54,880 nt of DNA from an uncultured bacterium. GTDB taxonomy: Bacteria > Bacillota > Clostridia > Lachnospirales > Lachnospiraceae. The stretch is from contig CAJMNR010000028.1 of NCBI GenBank assembly GCA_905214875.1, positions 1 to 54,880 on the forward strand. The letters are read 5' to 3'. Shown in pieces: positions 1 to 9,738 of the stretch. Each line of letters starts with the position of its first letter. The first letter of the stretch is position 1. A program made the translations under genes and the position numbers. Under the pieces are notes generated by a model. The model was given only the letters and a program-made list of their open reading frames with translations, did not search any database and had not been told where the DNA came from.

Positions 1-4
1 ATAA

Positions 5-44
5 AAATGTTGGTAGTGTGACTTGTAGTCGCACCCCAACATTT
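5..44. terminator. Hairpin, probable terminator of a gene outside the window
   Basis: AAATGTTGG at 5-13 pairs with CCAACATTT at 36-44, and an inner stem GTGTGAC/GTCGCAC extends it with one G-T pair. The T-run after it is weak, so its use as a terminator is likely but not certain. The rest of 45-253 is AT-rich and holds no gene that I can see; it probably carries the promoter of the next gene. Confidence 0.5.
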
Positions 45-253
45 ATTGTAGAACCGAGTTTTTTTCGTTTTCGTGTAATATAAATTATATAATCGACTCT
101 TATAGCGAGAAAGGCTAATGTATTTGTCAAAAATAGTCGAAATATTAATTGATGCTGAGTAATAAATGAAAAGTATTACTTGCGGTATAGATATTTATAT
201 GGCCGTAAGCTTAAAAAGGGAAATACATTAGATCAAAGATAGGGGAGAATAAT

Positions 254-655
254 ATGGAGTTAAGAACATGTAGAAACTGTAAACGTTTATATAATCATTT
301 TGTAGGACAAAATATGTGTCCTGACTGTATTGCTAAGCTAGATGAGGTTTTTAGAAATGTAAAAGCATACGTGTATGATAATCCTAATGCTAGTATTCAC
401 CAGGTAGCAGAAGAATTTGATATATCAGTGAAAGTAATTCATGGATGGGTTAGAGAAGAACGCCTTGAGTTTTCCAGCGGATCCGGAGTAGGACTTCCTT
501 GTGAGGTTTGTGGTGACATTATTCAAAGCGGACGTTTCTGTAATAAGTGTAAGAAGAATATAGTGCAAAACCTATCAACGATGTATTCTACAAAAATGGA
601 ACAAACAAATGATGACAGTAAATCTGGAAATAAGAATAAGATGAGATTTCTATAA
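254..655 (+). CDS. YvyF-like flagellar-region zinc-ribbon protein
   Basis: A 133-residue protein with two zinc-ribbon halves around a helix-turn-helix. The N-terminal half has CRNCKRLY and CPDC (about residues 6-26). A MerR-like helix follows (VAEEFDISVKVIHGWVREE, about residues 51-69), then CEVCGDII and CNKCKK (about 83-100). This arrangement matches the TIGR03826/YvyF family, usually found upstream of flgM in flagellar clusters. Here no flgM follows; a strong terminator closes the gene, so any flagellar link rests on family membership. An AGGGGAG ribosome site sits just before the ATG. The molecular role of the family is poorly known; binding of DNA or a partner protein is plausible. Confidence 0.7.
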   Translation: MELRTCRNCKRLYNHFVGQNMCPDCIAKLDEVFRNVKAYVYDNPNASIHQVAEEFDISVKVIHGWVREERLEFSSGSGVGLPCEVCGDIIQSGRFCNKCKKNIVQNLSTMYSTKMEQTNDDSKSGNKNKMRFL

Positions 656-665
656 TAGATTTAGG

Positions 666-716
666 AAGTAAAAACAAAAAGGACGACCTTAGTAGTCGTC
701 CTTTTTGTTTTTACTT
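666..716. terminator. Bidirectional terminator between convergent genes
   Basis: A perfect 22-bp stem (666-687 with 695-716) has a 7-nt loop. A-rich and T-rich flanks allow termination in both directions. It separates the YvyF-like gene from the leftward GGDEF/EAL gene, whose stop codon overlaps the stem end. Confidence 0.93.
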
Positions 717-3700
717 TATATATTATAATAAATTGCTTCATATTCTTCCACTGGAATCGGTTTCGAGAATAGAAAGCCTTGCGCCAGGTCACAGTGGATG
801 GAACGAAGAAATTCGGCTTGTTCCTCTGTTTCTACGCCTTCAGAAACAGTTGTCATATGAAGTTCTTGGGCCATCTTAACAATCATTGTAATAACGATAC
901 GTTCTCTTTCTGTAGACGCACCTTGTTGGAAGAAATCTTTGTCTAACTTTAAGACATCACATGGAAGCGTACGTAGCAGATTGAGGGAAGATAATCCCGA
1001 ACCAAAGTCATCCATACTTATCTTAAAGCCCATTTTATGAAGCCTGATTAGAGTGGTAAACATGGTATTATTATCTGTTTGAAGTGCACTTTCTGTAAGT
1101 TCGATTTCTAAGTATCGAGGTGGAACTTCATATTTGGAAATAATGCTGCTTAACTTATCGCTCATATTGTTGTTACTTAAGTGATGCCTTGAGAAGTTTA
1201 CACTGACTGGGTAAATCTCTTTACCTAAGTCCATTAATTTTTGTATATGCTTGCAAACCTCTTCAAATACATAAAAGTCTAATTTTAATATGAATTGATT
1301 ATCCTCAAAGATTGGAATGAATTCAGTTGGAGGAATTAATCCTTTAGTTGGATGATCCCAGCGTACTAAAGCTTCGGCACCATTAATTTTGTTTGTTTTT
1401 AAATTAAACTTTGGCTGATAGTAAATTTTGAAATTACAATTTTGTAATGCTAATTCCATTTGATCTTCGATTTCATGTTGGTTAATTAGCTTTTTATTCA
1501 TAGCCTCATTGAAAAACATATAGCGTGATTTATGACGGTTGGTAATTGACTTTCTAGCCATATTAGCCTGATCAATATTCAGGGGCATGCTTCTGTAATT
1601 GTCTACTGGACATAAGCCTATGATAATTGAAATTCGATATAACTCACCATTTACAGAGGGAATACTGTTCATATAATCATTTAGAGCTTTGAGCTTTCCA
1701 AGGAAGTATTTTGGATTATTATAATTAAATAGTCCAACAAACTTATCGGAGGAAATACGTGCAAATGTTTCATCATTGTCTACGATTGACTGCATCCCTT
1801 TGGCAAACTCAATTAAGATACGGTCGCCTTCAGGGTATCCATAATTCTGATTGAATAACTTAAATTTATCAATATCACTATAAAAAATAACATAATTCGT
1901 AGATGGGTTTTCTAATATAAGCGTAAGAGCTTGTTCATTAAATGTTGTTAAGTTGTTACAAGAAGTTAAAGCATCTATTTTCTTCAATCGATTTGCTTTT
2001 TTCTGAGCTTCTAGGTTCAACATATGTCCACTTAAAATCTTAGTAAGCAATTGTAATGTGTCTGTTTCATGCTGTTCCCATCTACGTTGAGGTGAATTGA
2101 AACAGAATACGATATAGCTATTTTGCGGTTCAAATTCATACATATTAAATTGTAGTAAACCAGTAATACCATTTTGAGTTGCTAAATTATATGCGGTTGG
2201 ACTGATAGACTCAAGATTATGACTTGAATTAGTGGAGAAGCAATTATTATTTTTACGATTATAACATTCAATATTATTCATTTCCTCAATTGGGATAAGA
2301 ATATTAGCATTCCATCGATCGGAAGTATTAAAGCGCCATTCGTGGGTGATATGTCCTTGTTGTACTTCGGTACTGTTTTCCAGGATTCCAATGTAACAAA
2401 GACTGTAGAAAGTTCCAATAATACCTAGAATCATGTTGATGGAGGATTCGATATCTTTAGCATCAGATAGAATCTCAACTGTATTGGCGATAATCTGGGA
2501 GTCAATCAGGCTGTAATTGTATTTTTTATTAGTAAGAAGTATTGGAGTCGTACTAGCATTTTCAGCAATATAATTACCACAGGGCATTGTATCCTCATAA
2601 ATTAAATATTGGTTTTCACCCATATGTTTTGCATGATAAAGTGCGGTGTCAGCCTTTTCTAGCAGTTCATTGTAAGTAATACCATTGTTAGGGAAGACCG
2701 CTATACCAATACAACCTGTAATAATATTTGTATTTTCTTGTGTAACAAACGTTTCACTGATTAACTTTAACATATGCTTTGCTTCAGCTTCAATTTGCTT
2801 TCTATCTTCAAGGTTTGCGAGGAAGATGGAAAATTCATCGGTTCCAACACGTCCTACTTTATTCGTTTGGTTTTGATAGATACGTTTTAGTTTTGTTGCA
2901 AGCTCTAATAGGAGCGCATCACCAAATACGTAACCGTACCTCGAGTTAATGGATTCATAGTGATCAATATCAATGACAAATAACGCACAGCAAGTATCTT
3001 CTGGCAAATTAGTAAGTACATTATTTACGTTATGTTCAATAGCCTCTTGGTTAAATACTTTTGTAAGCTCATCATTGTCGATTGCTTCATGAAATTCATC
3101 AAGAGCTTTCTTATGCTTGTGAATATTAGTAGTTTGTCCAAGAACGACAACTGGTTCCTTGTTTGTATTGTAGATAGTTGTTGCGTTGATTTCAAACCAC
3201 TGGTAGTTTCCAGCAATGTTTTTGGCGCGGAACTGATAGTTAAACTGCTCTGTCCCATTTCTTAAATCGTGATACATGGATTCAAAAATTGGCATATCAT
3301 CTTCGAATACAATGTCATTATCACGCATAAATTGTCCAAAGTTTGGAGTTACGGCAAGTCCTGTTCGAATGCCTAAATCCGGATCTGATTTTTCTAAAAC
3401 ATCGTCTTGAATGGAATATTCCCAGAGAACATCTCCGGTAAATTCAAATAACGCTTTATATCTTTTCTGTTCAATCGCTAGATTCTCTTTCGCTTTTTTA
3501 GAATGAATAGAATATAAAGTGTAAGTCACAAGAAGGATTGTGATAAAAACGAGCAATAGTAGTGCCAGTTCGGCATCAAATCCATTGGTATTCTGTACTA
3601 AAAGTGGTAATGTGTCTGAAATTGATTTGGAATCAGAATATGTATTTGTAGACACTGAAGTTTTCTCTACTCTCAAGAACGAAGAAAGGTTCTTAAGAGT

Positions 3701-3811
3701 AGAGGGAATAATATGTTTCGTGGAATATAAATTACCAATTATAATACATGCGATTATCAAACTTGTGACCATACCACATATTTTATTAGTCTTCTTACTT
3801 ATACACTTCAA
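716..3811 (-). CDS. Membrane-bound PAS-GGDEF-GAF-like-GGDEF-EAL protein (cyclic-di-GMP phosphodiesterase)
   Basis: About 1031 residues. Two membrane segments (about residues 13-29 and 82-102) bracket a short external loop. A PAS domain (about 118-235), a first GGDEF domain (about 245-400), a GAF-like region (about 430-605), a second GGDEF domain (about 620-770) and a C-terminal EAL domain follow. Both GGDEF signatures are degenerate (GTDEF and SSDKF). The EAL domain keeps EALVRW, VNFS, ELTES, DDFGSG and QGF, so cyclic-di-GMP breakdown is the likely activity. I chose TTG at 3811 because AGAGGTG stands at the right distance; the ATG 24 bases upstream has no ribosome site. The gene starts 42 bases after the nucleoid-protein gene and may be co-transcribed with it. 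Confidence 0.88.
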   Translation of the reverse strand: MKCISKKTNKICGMVTSLIIACIIIGNLYSTKHIIPSTLKNLSSFLRVEKTSVSTNTYSDSKSISDTLPLLVQNTNGFDAELALLLLVFITILLVTYTLYSIHSKKAKENLAIEQKRYKALFEFTGDVLWEYSIQDDVLEKSDPDLGIRTGLAVTPNFGQFMRDNDIVFEDDMPIFESMYHDLRNGTEQFNYQFRAKNIAGNYQWFEINATTIYNTNKEPVVVLGQTTNIHKHKKALDEFHEAIDNDELTKVFNQEAIEHNVNNVLTNLPEDTCCALFVIDIDHYESINSRYGYVFGDALLLELATKLKRIYQNQTNKVGRVGTDEFSIFLANLEDRKQIEAEAKHMLKLISETFVTQENTNIITGCIGIAVFPNNGITYNELLEKADTALYHAKHMGENQYLIYEDTMPCGNYIAENASTTPILLTNKKYNYSLIDSQIIANTVEILSDAKDIESSINMILGIIGTFYSLCYIGILENSTEVQQGHITHEWRFNTSDRWNANILIPIEEMNNIECYNRKNNNCFSTNSSHNLESISPTAYNLATQNGITGLLQFNMYEFEPQNSYIVFCFNSPQRRWEQHETDTLQLLTKILSGHMLNLEAQKKANRLKKIDALTSCNNLTTFNEQALTLILENPSTNYVIFYSDIDKFKLFNQNYGYPEGDRILIEFAKGMQSIVDNDETFARISSDKFVGLFNYNNPKYFLGKLKALNDYMNSIPSVNGELYRISIIIGLCPVDNYRSMPLNIDQANMARKSITNRHKSRYMFFNEAMNKKLINQHEIEDQMELALQNCNFKIYYQPKFNLKTNKINGAEALVRWDHPTKGLIPPTEFIPIFEDNQFILKLDFYVFEEVCKHIQKLMDLGKEIYPVSVNFSRHHLSNNNMSDKLSSIISKYEVPPRYLEIELTESALQTDNNTMFTTLIRLHKMGFKISMDDFGSGLSSLNLLRTLPCDVLKLDKDFFQQGASTERERIVITMIVKMAQELHMTTVSEGVETEEQAEFLRSIHCDLAQGFLFSKPIPVEEYEAIYYNI

Positions 3812-3853
3812 AGTTGCACCTCTTTTGTTAATCATAAAATATCAATAGGAGAA

Positions 3854-4861
3854 TTATTTACTTTTAATCTGATTAATATTTTTAATTAGAATAGAGATTG
3901 TCCCATCTGGATTTGTAAGAAACTCTACTTTATCTTTTTCGTCATATAATTCCATTGGAATATTTATTTCGATTCCAGTATCAGTAGTTAAAAATTGTTT
4001 GTCAAATTTTTTGACTGTTTGTTTATTTTGTGGCTTTACTTCCTCGGATACAATATTATATTTTTCAAGTTTTCCTTCAAACTCTTCTTGTACCTCTGGG
4101 TCGCCCTTATAGAGCTTCTCTCCGATTTGCTGCATCTGCACGCTTCCTTGTTCAGAAAACTCAGTATGAAGGATATGCTTTGTTTCTAATTGCTTGCTCA
4201 GATCATGTTCATAATACTTCTTATTAATCTGATCTAACGCCTTGGTAAGTATATTAAGCTTTGTCTTACTTGATAGGCTTGTATGACATTGTAAGAACAA
4301 TTCACTAAAGTAATTGGTCTTTACTCCATTTACTTCATATTTCTTCTCCACAATTGTAAGAGACATATCATCTAAACAGATTAATGCGGCTTCACTTAGT
4401 TTTGCAGACTCATTTGGAAGAGTTGCTTTTTGCTTAATGATGTCATTAAAACGTCCCTTATCATCGGAGGATGTAAAATGAACATAGCTTGTTTTGTAGT
4501 TCATTTTTAGAATGGCCAAATATTTCGCGCCATCCATCTGATACGTTACAATGAACAAATCAGCAGGTGGAATTTCAATATTGGCATTCATAATGCTATA
4601 CAGGTTTTCTGCAATCTTTGTGCTGATTGCAATTAGATTTTCCTCGTTCAGTTCTTTTATATAAGAATAAATTGGGGAAGCTTCATCAAACATACACTTC
4701 TTTAAGTCATCACAAGAAGCAATTTTAAAGATGTGTCCACCTAGGAAATCACAAAGGTCAGGTCCTAATTCTAATAAAGAGTCAGAAATAACAGGCATCC
4801 CTACTGTCGAATCTAATATGTGGATAATCGCCTCCTGAATAATTACGCCATCTCTATCCAT
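3854..4861 (-). CDS. Nucleoid-associated protein, NdpA/YejK family
   Basis: A 335-residue soluble protein resembling the 37-kDa nucleoid-associated family (Pfam NA37). Typical family positions are visible: an N-terminal stretch around AIIHILD, a central FIVTYQMDGAKYLAILKMNY strand region and a FSELFLQC segment. The family binds DNA and is enriched on the nucleoid; its exact task in clostridia is unknown. AGGAAG precedes the ATG. It is the first gene of a short leftward unit with the GGDEF/EAL gene. An extended -10 promoter lies about 85 bases upstream. The assignment comes from recognised sequence character, not a search. Confidence 0.72.
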   Translation of the reverse strand: MDRDGVIIQEAIIHILDSTVGMPVISDSLLELGPDLCDFLGGHIFKIASCDDLKKCMFDEASPIYSYIKELNEENLIAISTKIAENLYSIMNANIEIPPADLFIVTYQMDGAKYLAILKMNYKTSYVHFTSSDDKGRFNDIIKQKATLPNESAKLSEAALICLDDMSLTIVEKKYEVNGVKTNYFSELFLQCHTSLSSKTKLNILTKALDQINKKYYEHDLSKQLETKHILHTEFSEQGSVQMQQIGEKLYKGDPEVQEEFEGKLEKYNIVSEEVKPQNKQTVKKFDKQFLTTDTGIEINIPMELYDEKDKVEFLTNPDGTISILIKNINQIKSK

Positions 4862-4944
4862 AGTAGCTTCCTTTCTATTAATAATTATATCGGTATGAGG
4901 TTAGTAGCACATAATTATGGACAAACTAACGTTATATTGTTTCT

Positions 4945-4953
4945 ATTATATCA
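4945..4953 (-). promoter_or_regulatory. Extended -10 promoter for the nucleoid-protein gene
   Basis: On the minus strand TATAAT is preceded by TGA, giving an extended -10 element. No good -35 is seen at the usual distance. It lies about 85 bases upstream of the start codon at 4861. Confidence 0.5.
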
Positions 4954-4993
4954 AATTTTATTAGGACAATCAGTAAAAATATTATTTTCTATA

Positions 4994-5022
4994 TTGCATT
5001 TATAAGTTATAGGTGTTATATT
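4994..5022 (+). promoter_or_regulatory. Candidate clpB promoter
   Basis: TTGCAT and TATATT are separated by 17 bases, and a TG lies one base before the -10. No CIRCE repeat and no CtsR heptad pair were found between 4862 and 5067, so the usual Gram-positive heat-shock operators are not evident here. Confidence 0.5.
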
Positions 5023-5067
5023 AGTTATAGAACAAATAATAAGAAGTTAATTAAAGGAGGTTCCTCT

Positions 5068-7653
5068 ATGAATATAAGTAAATTTACTCAGAAATCGTTA
5101 GAAGCCGTAAACCAATGCGAAAAGGTTGCTTATGACAATGGTAACCAGGAAATTGATCAAGAGCATTTATTATATAGTTTATTAACCATTGAAGAGAGTT
5201 TAATTCACAAATTAATCGAAAAAATGGAGATTGAGCCATCCGCCTTACTTTTAAAAGTTCAAGAATTATTAAATAAGAAACCAAAAGTAACTGGTGGACA
5301 GGTTTACATCAGTAACGATTTAAATAAAGTATTAATTTATGCAGAAGATGAAGCAAAGAGAATGGGAGATGCGTATGTCAGCGTTGAACATCTATTCTTA
5401 AGCTTGCTAAAACAGCCAAATAAAGAACTAAAACAGTTATTTAAGGAATTCAACATTACAAGGGAAGCATTCCTTCAAGTGTTATCTACGGTACGTGGAA
5501 ACCAGAAGATTACAAGTGACAATCCGGAAGAGACTTATGATACGTTAAATAAATACGGCTATGATCTTGTAGAGCGTGCAAAGAATCAGAAACTTGATCC
5601 GGTCATCGGCAGAGATTCTGAGATTCGTAACGTAATTCGTATTCTATCTCGTAAGACTAAGAATAATCCAGTATTGATTGGAGAACCAGGTGTTGGTAAG
5701 ACAGCCGTTGTAGAAGGTCTTGCTCAACGTATCGTACGTGGTGATGTTCCGGAAGGACTTAAGAATAAACGTGTATTTGCATTGGATATGGGTGCATTAG
5801 TGGCCGGTGCGAAATACCGAGGAGAGTTTGAGGAACGTTTAAAAGCAGTACTCGAAGAGGTTAAGAAAAGTGAAGGACAAATCATCCTATTTATTGATGA
5901 ACTTCATACAATCGTAGGAGCTGGAAAGTCTGACGGTGCAATGGATGCCGGCAATATGTTAAAGCCTATGTTGGCAAGAGGTGAACTTCACTGTATTGGT
6001 GCAACTACACTTAACGAGTATCGTATGTATATTGAAAAAGATGCTGCTTTAGAGCGCCGTTTCCAACCAGTTCATGTAGAAGAGCCAACAGTAGAGGATA
6101 CTATCTCTATCTTAAGAGGGTTAAAAGACCGTTATGAAGTATTCCATGGTGTTAAAATTACAGATGGCGCATTAGTGTCTGCAGCCACATTATCTAATCG
6201 ATATATTACCGATCGTTTCCTTCCAGACAAAGCAATTGACTTAGTCGATGAAGCATGTGCGCTTATTAAGACAGAGTTAGATTCTATGCCAATGGAACTT
6301 GATGATGTTAGAAGACATATCATGTTACTCGAGATTGAGGAAGCAGCTCTTAAGAAAGAAACTGACAGACTTAGTAAAGAACGTCTTGAAAACTTACAGA
6401 AAGAACTTGCCGAACTTCGCGATGAGTTCAATGCAGGTAAGGCAAAATGGGATCAAGAAAAATCTGCAGTAGAAAAGGTTCAAAAGCTAAAAGAAGAATT
6501 AGAAGCATGTCATAATGAGATTCAAGTGGCACAACGCGAGTATGATCTTAATAAAGCTGCAGAGCTTCAATATGGTAAGCTTCCTGAGTTACAAAAACAG
6601 TTAGAAGAGGAAGAAGAAAAGGTTAAGAAGCAAGAGCATACCCTTGTTCATGAAAATGTAAGTGAAGAAGAGATTGCAAAGATTATCTCTAGATGGACAG
6701 GAATTCCGGTTGCTAAGCTGACGGAGAGTGAACGTAATAAGACATTACATTTACAAGATGCTCTTCATAAACGTGTCATTGGACAGGAAGAAGGAGTTGA
6801 GAAGGTAAGCGATGCAATCTTACGTTCCAAAGCTGGCATTAAGGATCCAACAAAACCAATCGGTTCCTTCTTATTCTTAGGCCCTACTGGTGTTGGTAAG
6901 ACAGAGCTTGCAAAATCATTAGCCGCTAACTTATTTGATGATGAGACCAATATGGTCCGTATCGATATGAGTGAGTACATGGAGAAGCATTCTGTGGCTC
7001 GTTTAATCGGAGCACCTCCAGGATATGTTGGATATGAAGAAGGTGGCCAGTTAACAGAGGCCGTTAGAAGAAAACCATATTCAGTCGTATTATTTGATGA
7101 GGTTGAGAAAGCCCATCCAGATGTATTTAACGTACTTCTTCAAGTATTAGATGATGGACGTGTTACAGATTCCCAAGGAAGAACGGTAGACTTTAAAAAT
7201 ACAATTATCATATTAACAAGTAACTTAGGTTCCAACTACCTGTTAGAGGGAATTGATGAACAGGGTAATATTAAACCTGAGGCAGAACAACAGGTTATGA
7301 ATGAGTTACGAATGAACTTCAGACCTGAATTCTTAAACCGTTTGGATGAAATCATCTTGTTTAAGCCATTAACGAAAGCTAATGTTACAGGTATTATTGA
7401 TTTACTAATTGCCGGATTGAATAAGAGACTAGTGGATCGTGAACTTACAATAGAACTGACAGAGGAAGCAAAGCATTATATTATTGAGAATGCCTATGAT
7501 CCTGCATATGGCGCAAGACCATTAAAGAGATTCTTAACAAAGAATGTTGAGACGATTACAGCAAAACTTATTTTGAGCAATGAAGTAAGCATTGGAGATA
7601 CTATTCTCATTGATTATGTAGATGGACGTTTACAAGCGAGAGTTAAAAGATAG
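5068..7653 (+). CDS. clpB: ATP-dependent protein disaggregase ClpB
   Basis: The 861-residue product has the full ClpB layout: a double Clp N-domain (about 1-145), the first AAA+ module with GEPGVGKT (about 204-211), a long coiled-coil middle domain (about 410-525), and a second AAA+ module with GPTGVGKT (about 604-611). The middle domain has the length that marks ClpB rather than ClpC. The hexamer threads aggregated proteins in cooperation with DnaK in the cytoplasm. AAAGGAGG stands ahead of the ATG. The gene is monocistronic, closed by a terminator. Confidence 0.97.
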   Translation: MNISKFTQKSLEAVNQCEKVAYDNGNQEIDQEHLLYSLLTIEESLIHKLIEKMEIEPSALLLKVQELLNKKPKVTGGQVYISNDLNKVLIYAEDEAKRMGDAYVSVEHLFLSLLKQPNKELKQLFKEFNITREAFLQVLSTVRGNQKITSDNPEETYDTLNKYGYDLVERAKNQKLDPVIGRDSEIRNVIRILSRKTKNNPVLIGEPGVGKTAVVEGLAQRIVRGDVPEGLKNKRVFALDMGALVAGAKYRGEFEERLKAVLEEVKKSEGQIILFIDELHTIVGAGKSDGAMDAGNMLKPMLARGELHCIGATTLNEYRMYIEKDAALERRFQPVHVEEPTVEDTISILRGLKDRYEVFHGVKITDGALVSAATLSNRYITDRFLPDKAIDLVDEACALIKTELDSMPMELDDVRRHIMLLEIEEAALKKETDRLSKERLENLQKELAELRDEFNAGKAKWDQEKSAVEKVQKLKEELEACHNEIQVAQREYDLNKAAELQYGKLPELQKQLEEEEEKVKKQEHTLVHENVSEEEIAKIISRWTGIPVAKLTESERNKTLHLQDALHKRVIGQEEGVEKVSDAILRSKAGIKDPTKPIGSFLFLGPTGVGKTELAKSLAANLFDDETNMVRIDMSEYMEKHSVARLIGAPPGYVGYEEGGQLTEAVRRKPYSVVLFDEVEKAHPDVFNVLLQVLDDGRVTDSQGRTVDFKNTIIILTSNLGSNYLLEGIDEQGNIKPEAEQQVMNELRMNFRPEFLNRLDEIILFKPLTKANVTGIIDLLIAGLNKRLVDRELTIELTEEAKHYIIENAYDPAYGARPLKRFLTKNVETITAKLILSNEVSIGDTILIDYVDGRLQARVKR

Positions 7654-7660
7654 ATAAGAG

Positions 7661-7718
7661 ATGGAAAGCCGCAACGAAACTACTTATTAAGAGTGGGTGT
7701 GCGGCTTTTCCATTTTTA
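7661..7718 (+). terminator. clpB terminator
   Basis: ATGGAAAGCCGCA at 7661-7673 pairs with TGCGGCTTTTCCAT at 7700-7713 with one bulged T. A T-rich stretch follows. Confidence 0.85.
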
Positions 7719-7724
7719 TATTTC

Positions 7725-7753
7725 TTGACAAACATGATTATGTTGTGTAAACT
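7725..7753 (+). promoter_or_regulatory. Strong promoter of the helicase leader
   Basis: A perfect TTGACA at 7725-7730 is 17 bases from TAAACT at 7748-7753. Transcription would begin near 7760, about 275 bases before the helicase start codon, giving a long untranslated leader. Confidence 0.75.
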
Positions 7754-7831
7754 AATTACTTAGTGGCTATTTTTAAGAATTATTTGATATAAAGTGGTTT
7801 TTTATACAAATAATATATATATAATGACATA

Positions 7832-7866
7832 TTGACTCTTGGTCCCTAAGACTAGGAGTTTTTTTG
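7832..7866 (+). terminator. Intrinsic terminator inside the helicase leader (attenuator candidate)
   Basis: ACTCTTGGTC pairs with GACTAGGAGT (ten pairs, two of them G-T) around loop CCTAA, followed by seven T. It lies about 75-105 bases after the predicted transcription start and well before the start codon. The rest of the leader (7867-8034) has a TGCTAA/TTAGCA hairpin near 7971-7988, but no gene and no riboswitch class that I recognise. Confidence 0.75.
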
Positions 7867-8034
7867 TGACTATCTATAGATTGCTTATTCTTTTAAATAT
7901 TGTGGTAATACTAGTAAAGATAGAGTAGCGATAGATTTACAGTTTGATACATTGTACCGAGATAATGGCTGCTAATGCGCAAGTTAGCACAAACAAGATA
8001 CTAGTGTTAGCTTTATAGTAGAAAGGATAGTTAT

Positions 8035-9633
8035 ATGGAAACAATTAAATTTGAAGAGTTACAAATAGATGCACCTATTTTACGTGCAATCGTGGATATG
8101 GGTTTTGAACAAGCAAGTCCAATCCAAGCAAAAGCAATACCAGCAGTTCTTGAGGGTGGGGACATCATCGGTCAGGCACAAACAGGTACAGGAAAAACGG
8201 CAGCGTTCGGTATTCCTTTATTACAAAAGATTAATCCAAAGAGTAAACATTTACAAGCAATTGTATTATGTCCTACTAGAGAATTAGCAATTCAAGTATC
8301 AGAAGAGCTTAGAAATCTATCAAAATACCTTCACGGAATTAAGGTATTACCAGTATACGGTGGTCAAGATATTACAAAACAAATTCGTTCATTAAAGGCA
8401 GGAGCTCAGGTCGTAGTTGGTACTCCAGGCCGTGTAATGGATCATATGAGAAGAAAGACAGTTAAATTCAACAACATCAATATGATCGTTCTTGATGAAG
8501 CGGATGAAATGTTAAACATGGGATTCAGAGAAGATATTGAAACAATTCTTAGTGACATCCCAGAAGAAAGACAAACAATTCTTTTCTCTGCAACAATGCC
8601 AAAACCAATTCTCGACATTGCTTCCAAATTCCAAAAGGATACAAAAATCATCAAAGTAGTAAAGAAAGAGCTTACAGTTCCTAAGATCGAACAATACTAC
8701 TATGAAGTTCGTCCTAAGAATAAGATGGAAGTATTATCACGTCTTTTAGACTTATATGCGCCTAAGCTTTCCGTTGTATTCTGTAATACAAAACGTCAAG
8801 TTGAAGAGACAGTAGAAGGTCTTAAAGGAAGAGGTTACTTTGCAGAAGCGCTTCATGGTGATATGAAACAGCTTCACAGAGACCGTGTTATGAATGGTTT
8901 CCGTAACGGTAAAGTAGATATCTTAGTTGCTACAGATATTGCAGCAAGAGGTATTGACGTTGATGACGTAGAAGCTGTATTTAACTATGATGTTCCTCAA
9001 GATGATGAATTCTATGTTCACCGTATTGGTCGTACAGGCCGTGCAGGAAGAACTGGTCGTGCATTCACATTTGTAGTAGGAAAAGAAGTTTATAAATTAA
9101 AAGATATTCAAAGATATTGTAAGACAAAGATCGTTGCTCAACCAATTCCATCTTTACATGATGTTGAGAACATCAAGGCTGAAAAAGTACTTGATCAAGT
9201 AAATGGAATCATTGAAAGCGTTGATTTATCTAAGATGATCGAACTTATTGAAAAGAAAGTCAATGAAGAAGACTACACTTCTCTTGAAGTTGCAGCTGCT
9301 TTCTTAAAAATGAGTATGGGCGATAACAATGAAGATATTGAAGAACACCAAAAAACTAGAGAATACCGTAACAACAATAACGGCTCTAGAAAAGGGATGG
9401 TTCGTTTATTCATCAACATTGGTAAAAAACAAAACGTACGCCCTGGAGACATCTTAGGTGCAATTGCTGGCGAAACAGGTATGGCTGGACGCTTAATTGG
9501 TACAATTGATCTATACGATAAATATACTTTCGTTGAAGTTCCTAAAGAATATGCAGATGACGTTATTAATGTAATGAAAGATGCAAAAATCAAAGGTAAG
9601 ACAATCAACGTAGAAGTTGCAAATAAAAGATAG
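8035..9633 (+). CDS. deaD: DEAD-box ATP-dependent RNA helicase, DeaD/DbpA type
   Basis: A 532-residue helicase. The core (about 1-370) shows motif I AQTGTGKT, PTRELAIQ, TPGRVMDH, DEAD, SAT and HRIGRTGRAGR in order. The C-terminal 75 residues (from GMVRLFINIGKK) form the DbpA-type RNA-binding domain, which distinguishes it from the shorter CshA proteins. Such enzymes remodel structured RNA during ribosome assembly, mRNA turnover and growth in the cold. The unusually long leader with an internal terminator suggests control by premature termination. Codon use favours A- and T-ended codons as in highly expressed genes. A terminator follows, so the gene is alone on its transcript. Confidence 0.95.
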   Translation: METIKFEELQIDAPILRAIVDMGFEQASPIQAKAIPAVLEGGDIIGQAQTGTGKTAAFGIPLLQKINPKSKHLQAIVLCPTRELAIQVSEELRNLSKYLHGIKVLPVYGGQDITKQIRSLKAGAQVVVGTPGRVMDHMRRKTVKFNNINMIVLDEADEMLNMGFREDIETILSDIPEERQTILFSATMPKPILDIASKFQKDTKIIKVVKKELTVPKIEQYYYEVRPKNKMEVLSRLLDLYAPKLSVVFCNTKRQVEETVEGLKGRGYFAEALHGDMKQLHRDRVMNGFRNGKVDILVATDIAARGIDVDDVEAVFNYDVPQDDEFYVHRIGRTGRAGRTGRAFTFVVGKEVYKLKDIQRYCKTKIVAQPIPSLHDVENIKAEKVLDQVNGIIESVDLSKMIELIEKKVNEEDYTSLEVAAAFLKMSMGDNNEDIEEHQKTREYRNNNNGSRKGMVRLFINIGKKQNVRPGDILGAIAGETGMAGRLIGTIDLYDKYTFVEVPKEYADDVINVMKDAKIKGKTINVEVANKR

Positions 9634-9640
9634 ATAAACT

Positions 9641-9686
9641 TAAGCTGTCATATTATCCAGCTAAAAGGATAATTTGACAGCTTTTA
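9641..9686 (+). terminator. Helicase gene terminator
   Basis: AGCTGTCA and ATTATCC pair with GGATAAT and TGACAGCT across a T-T mismatch, and a T-run follows. Confidence 0.88.
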
Positions 9687-9738
9687 ATATATAAGAAATT
9701 ACATTGTAATTTCCTACATATTAAACACAAAAATGAGA

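Noticed and set aside
4862..5067. CIRCE or CtsR operator in front of clpB
   Set aside because: No TTAGCACTC/GAGTGCTAA repeat and no GGTCAAA heptad pair could be found.
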